From positions 1 through 64,000 of the forward strand of contig NZ_LQIU01000018.1 in the NCBI RefSeq assembly GCF_001499995.1: a stretch of 64,000 bases of DNA, written 5' to 3'. The translations under genes were made by a program, and so were the position numbers. The DNA comes from Mycobacterium sp. IS-1496 (GTDB taxonomy: Bacteria; Actinomycetota; Actinomycetes; Mycobacteriales; Mycobacteriaceae). The notes beneath the pieces are model-generated. The model saw only the letters and a program-made list of their open reading frames with translations. It was not told the origin of the DNA and made no database searches. Shown piece by piece: positions 63,982-64,000 of this stretch. The number at the start of each line of letters is the position of its first letter. Positions within the stretch are counted from its first letter, which is position 1.

Positions 63982-64000
63982 CCCCGTTCGTGAAGCGCAA

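Overview
The window is high-GC actinobacterial DNA and almost certainly comes from the chromosome of a Mycolicibacterium/Mycobacterium species, probably a fast grower. The evidence is an ESX-1 tail (espB, eccE1, mycP1), a complete mce1 locus (fadD5, yrbE1AB, mce1A-F, mam1A-D) with its GntR repressor, and a run of genes in nearly the order recalled for M. tuberculosis Rv0144-Rv0178. Unlike M. tuberculosis, it carries a fructose PTS, a large glycosyltransferase locus and a fused pntA. No tRNA, rRNA, CRISPR array, transposase or phage gene was seen.

Layout. 1-4.2 kb: end of ESX-1 on the minus strand, with espB cut by the window edge. 4.3-10.3 kb: fructose PTS, with fruR-fruK-fruA-ptsH on minus and ptsI divergent. 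10.4-14.1 kb: a pirin, then a TetR plus FUSC-type membrane protein pair. 14.3-22.05 kb: TetR, two LCM-type methyltransferases, aldehyde dehydrogenase, SDR, quinone oxidoreductase, HAD hydrolase, class I methyltransferase and a DUF456 membrane protein, all on plus. 22.05-23.06 kb: a frameshifted DUF559 (Vsr-like nuclease fold) gene between two near-identical 46-bp palindromic direct repeats. 23.06-29.4 kb: phosphatase ptbB, fadE2, a second acyl-CoA dehydrogenase and pntB-pntA, all on minus.

29.4-37.5 kb: a divergent, almost gapless block of six glycosyltransferase-like genes, a WcbI-like gene and an SDR. This is the best candidate for an undescribed system. 37.5-42 kb: a CPA1 cation/proton antiporter and a sulfonate/nitrate-type ABC transporter whose binding-protein gene carries a one-base frameshift. 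42-46.7 kb: a 42-residue microprotein gene divergent from a TetR-SDR-FadE operon, then a zinc alcohol dehydrogenase. 46.7-63.3 kb: a thioesterase-like gene, a SRPBCC gene, mce1R and the full mce1 operon. 63.3-64 kb: a DUF1275 membrane protein.

How the genes work together. FruA imports and phosphorylates fructose using phosphate from PtsI and HPr, and FruK makes fructose-1,6-bisphosphate. MycP1 and EccE1 belong to the ESX-1 secretion machine, which exports EspB. Mce1 proteins and YrbE1 permeases form an envelope-spanning lipid importer, FadD5 activates fatty acids, and Mce1R represses the locus. The overlapping glycosyltransferase genes probably assemble one glycan or glycolipid whose structure cannot be read from the sequence. 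Both frameshifts lie in short C/G runs, so they may be sequencing errors rather than real decay.
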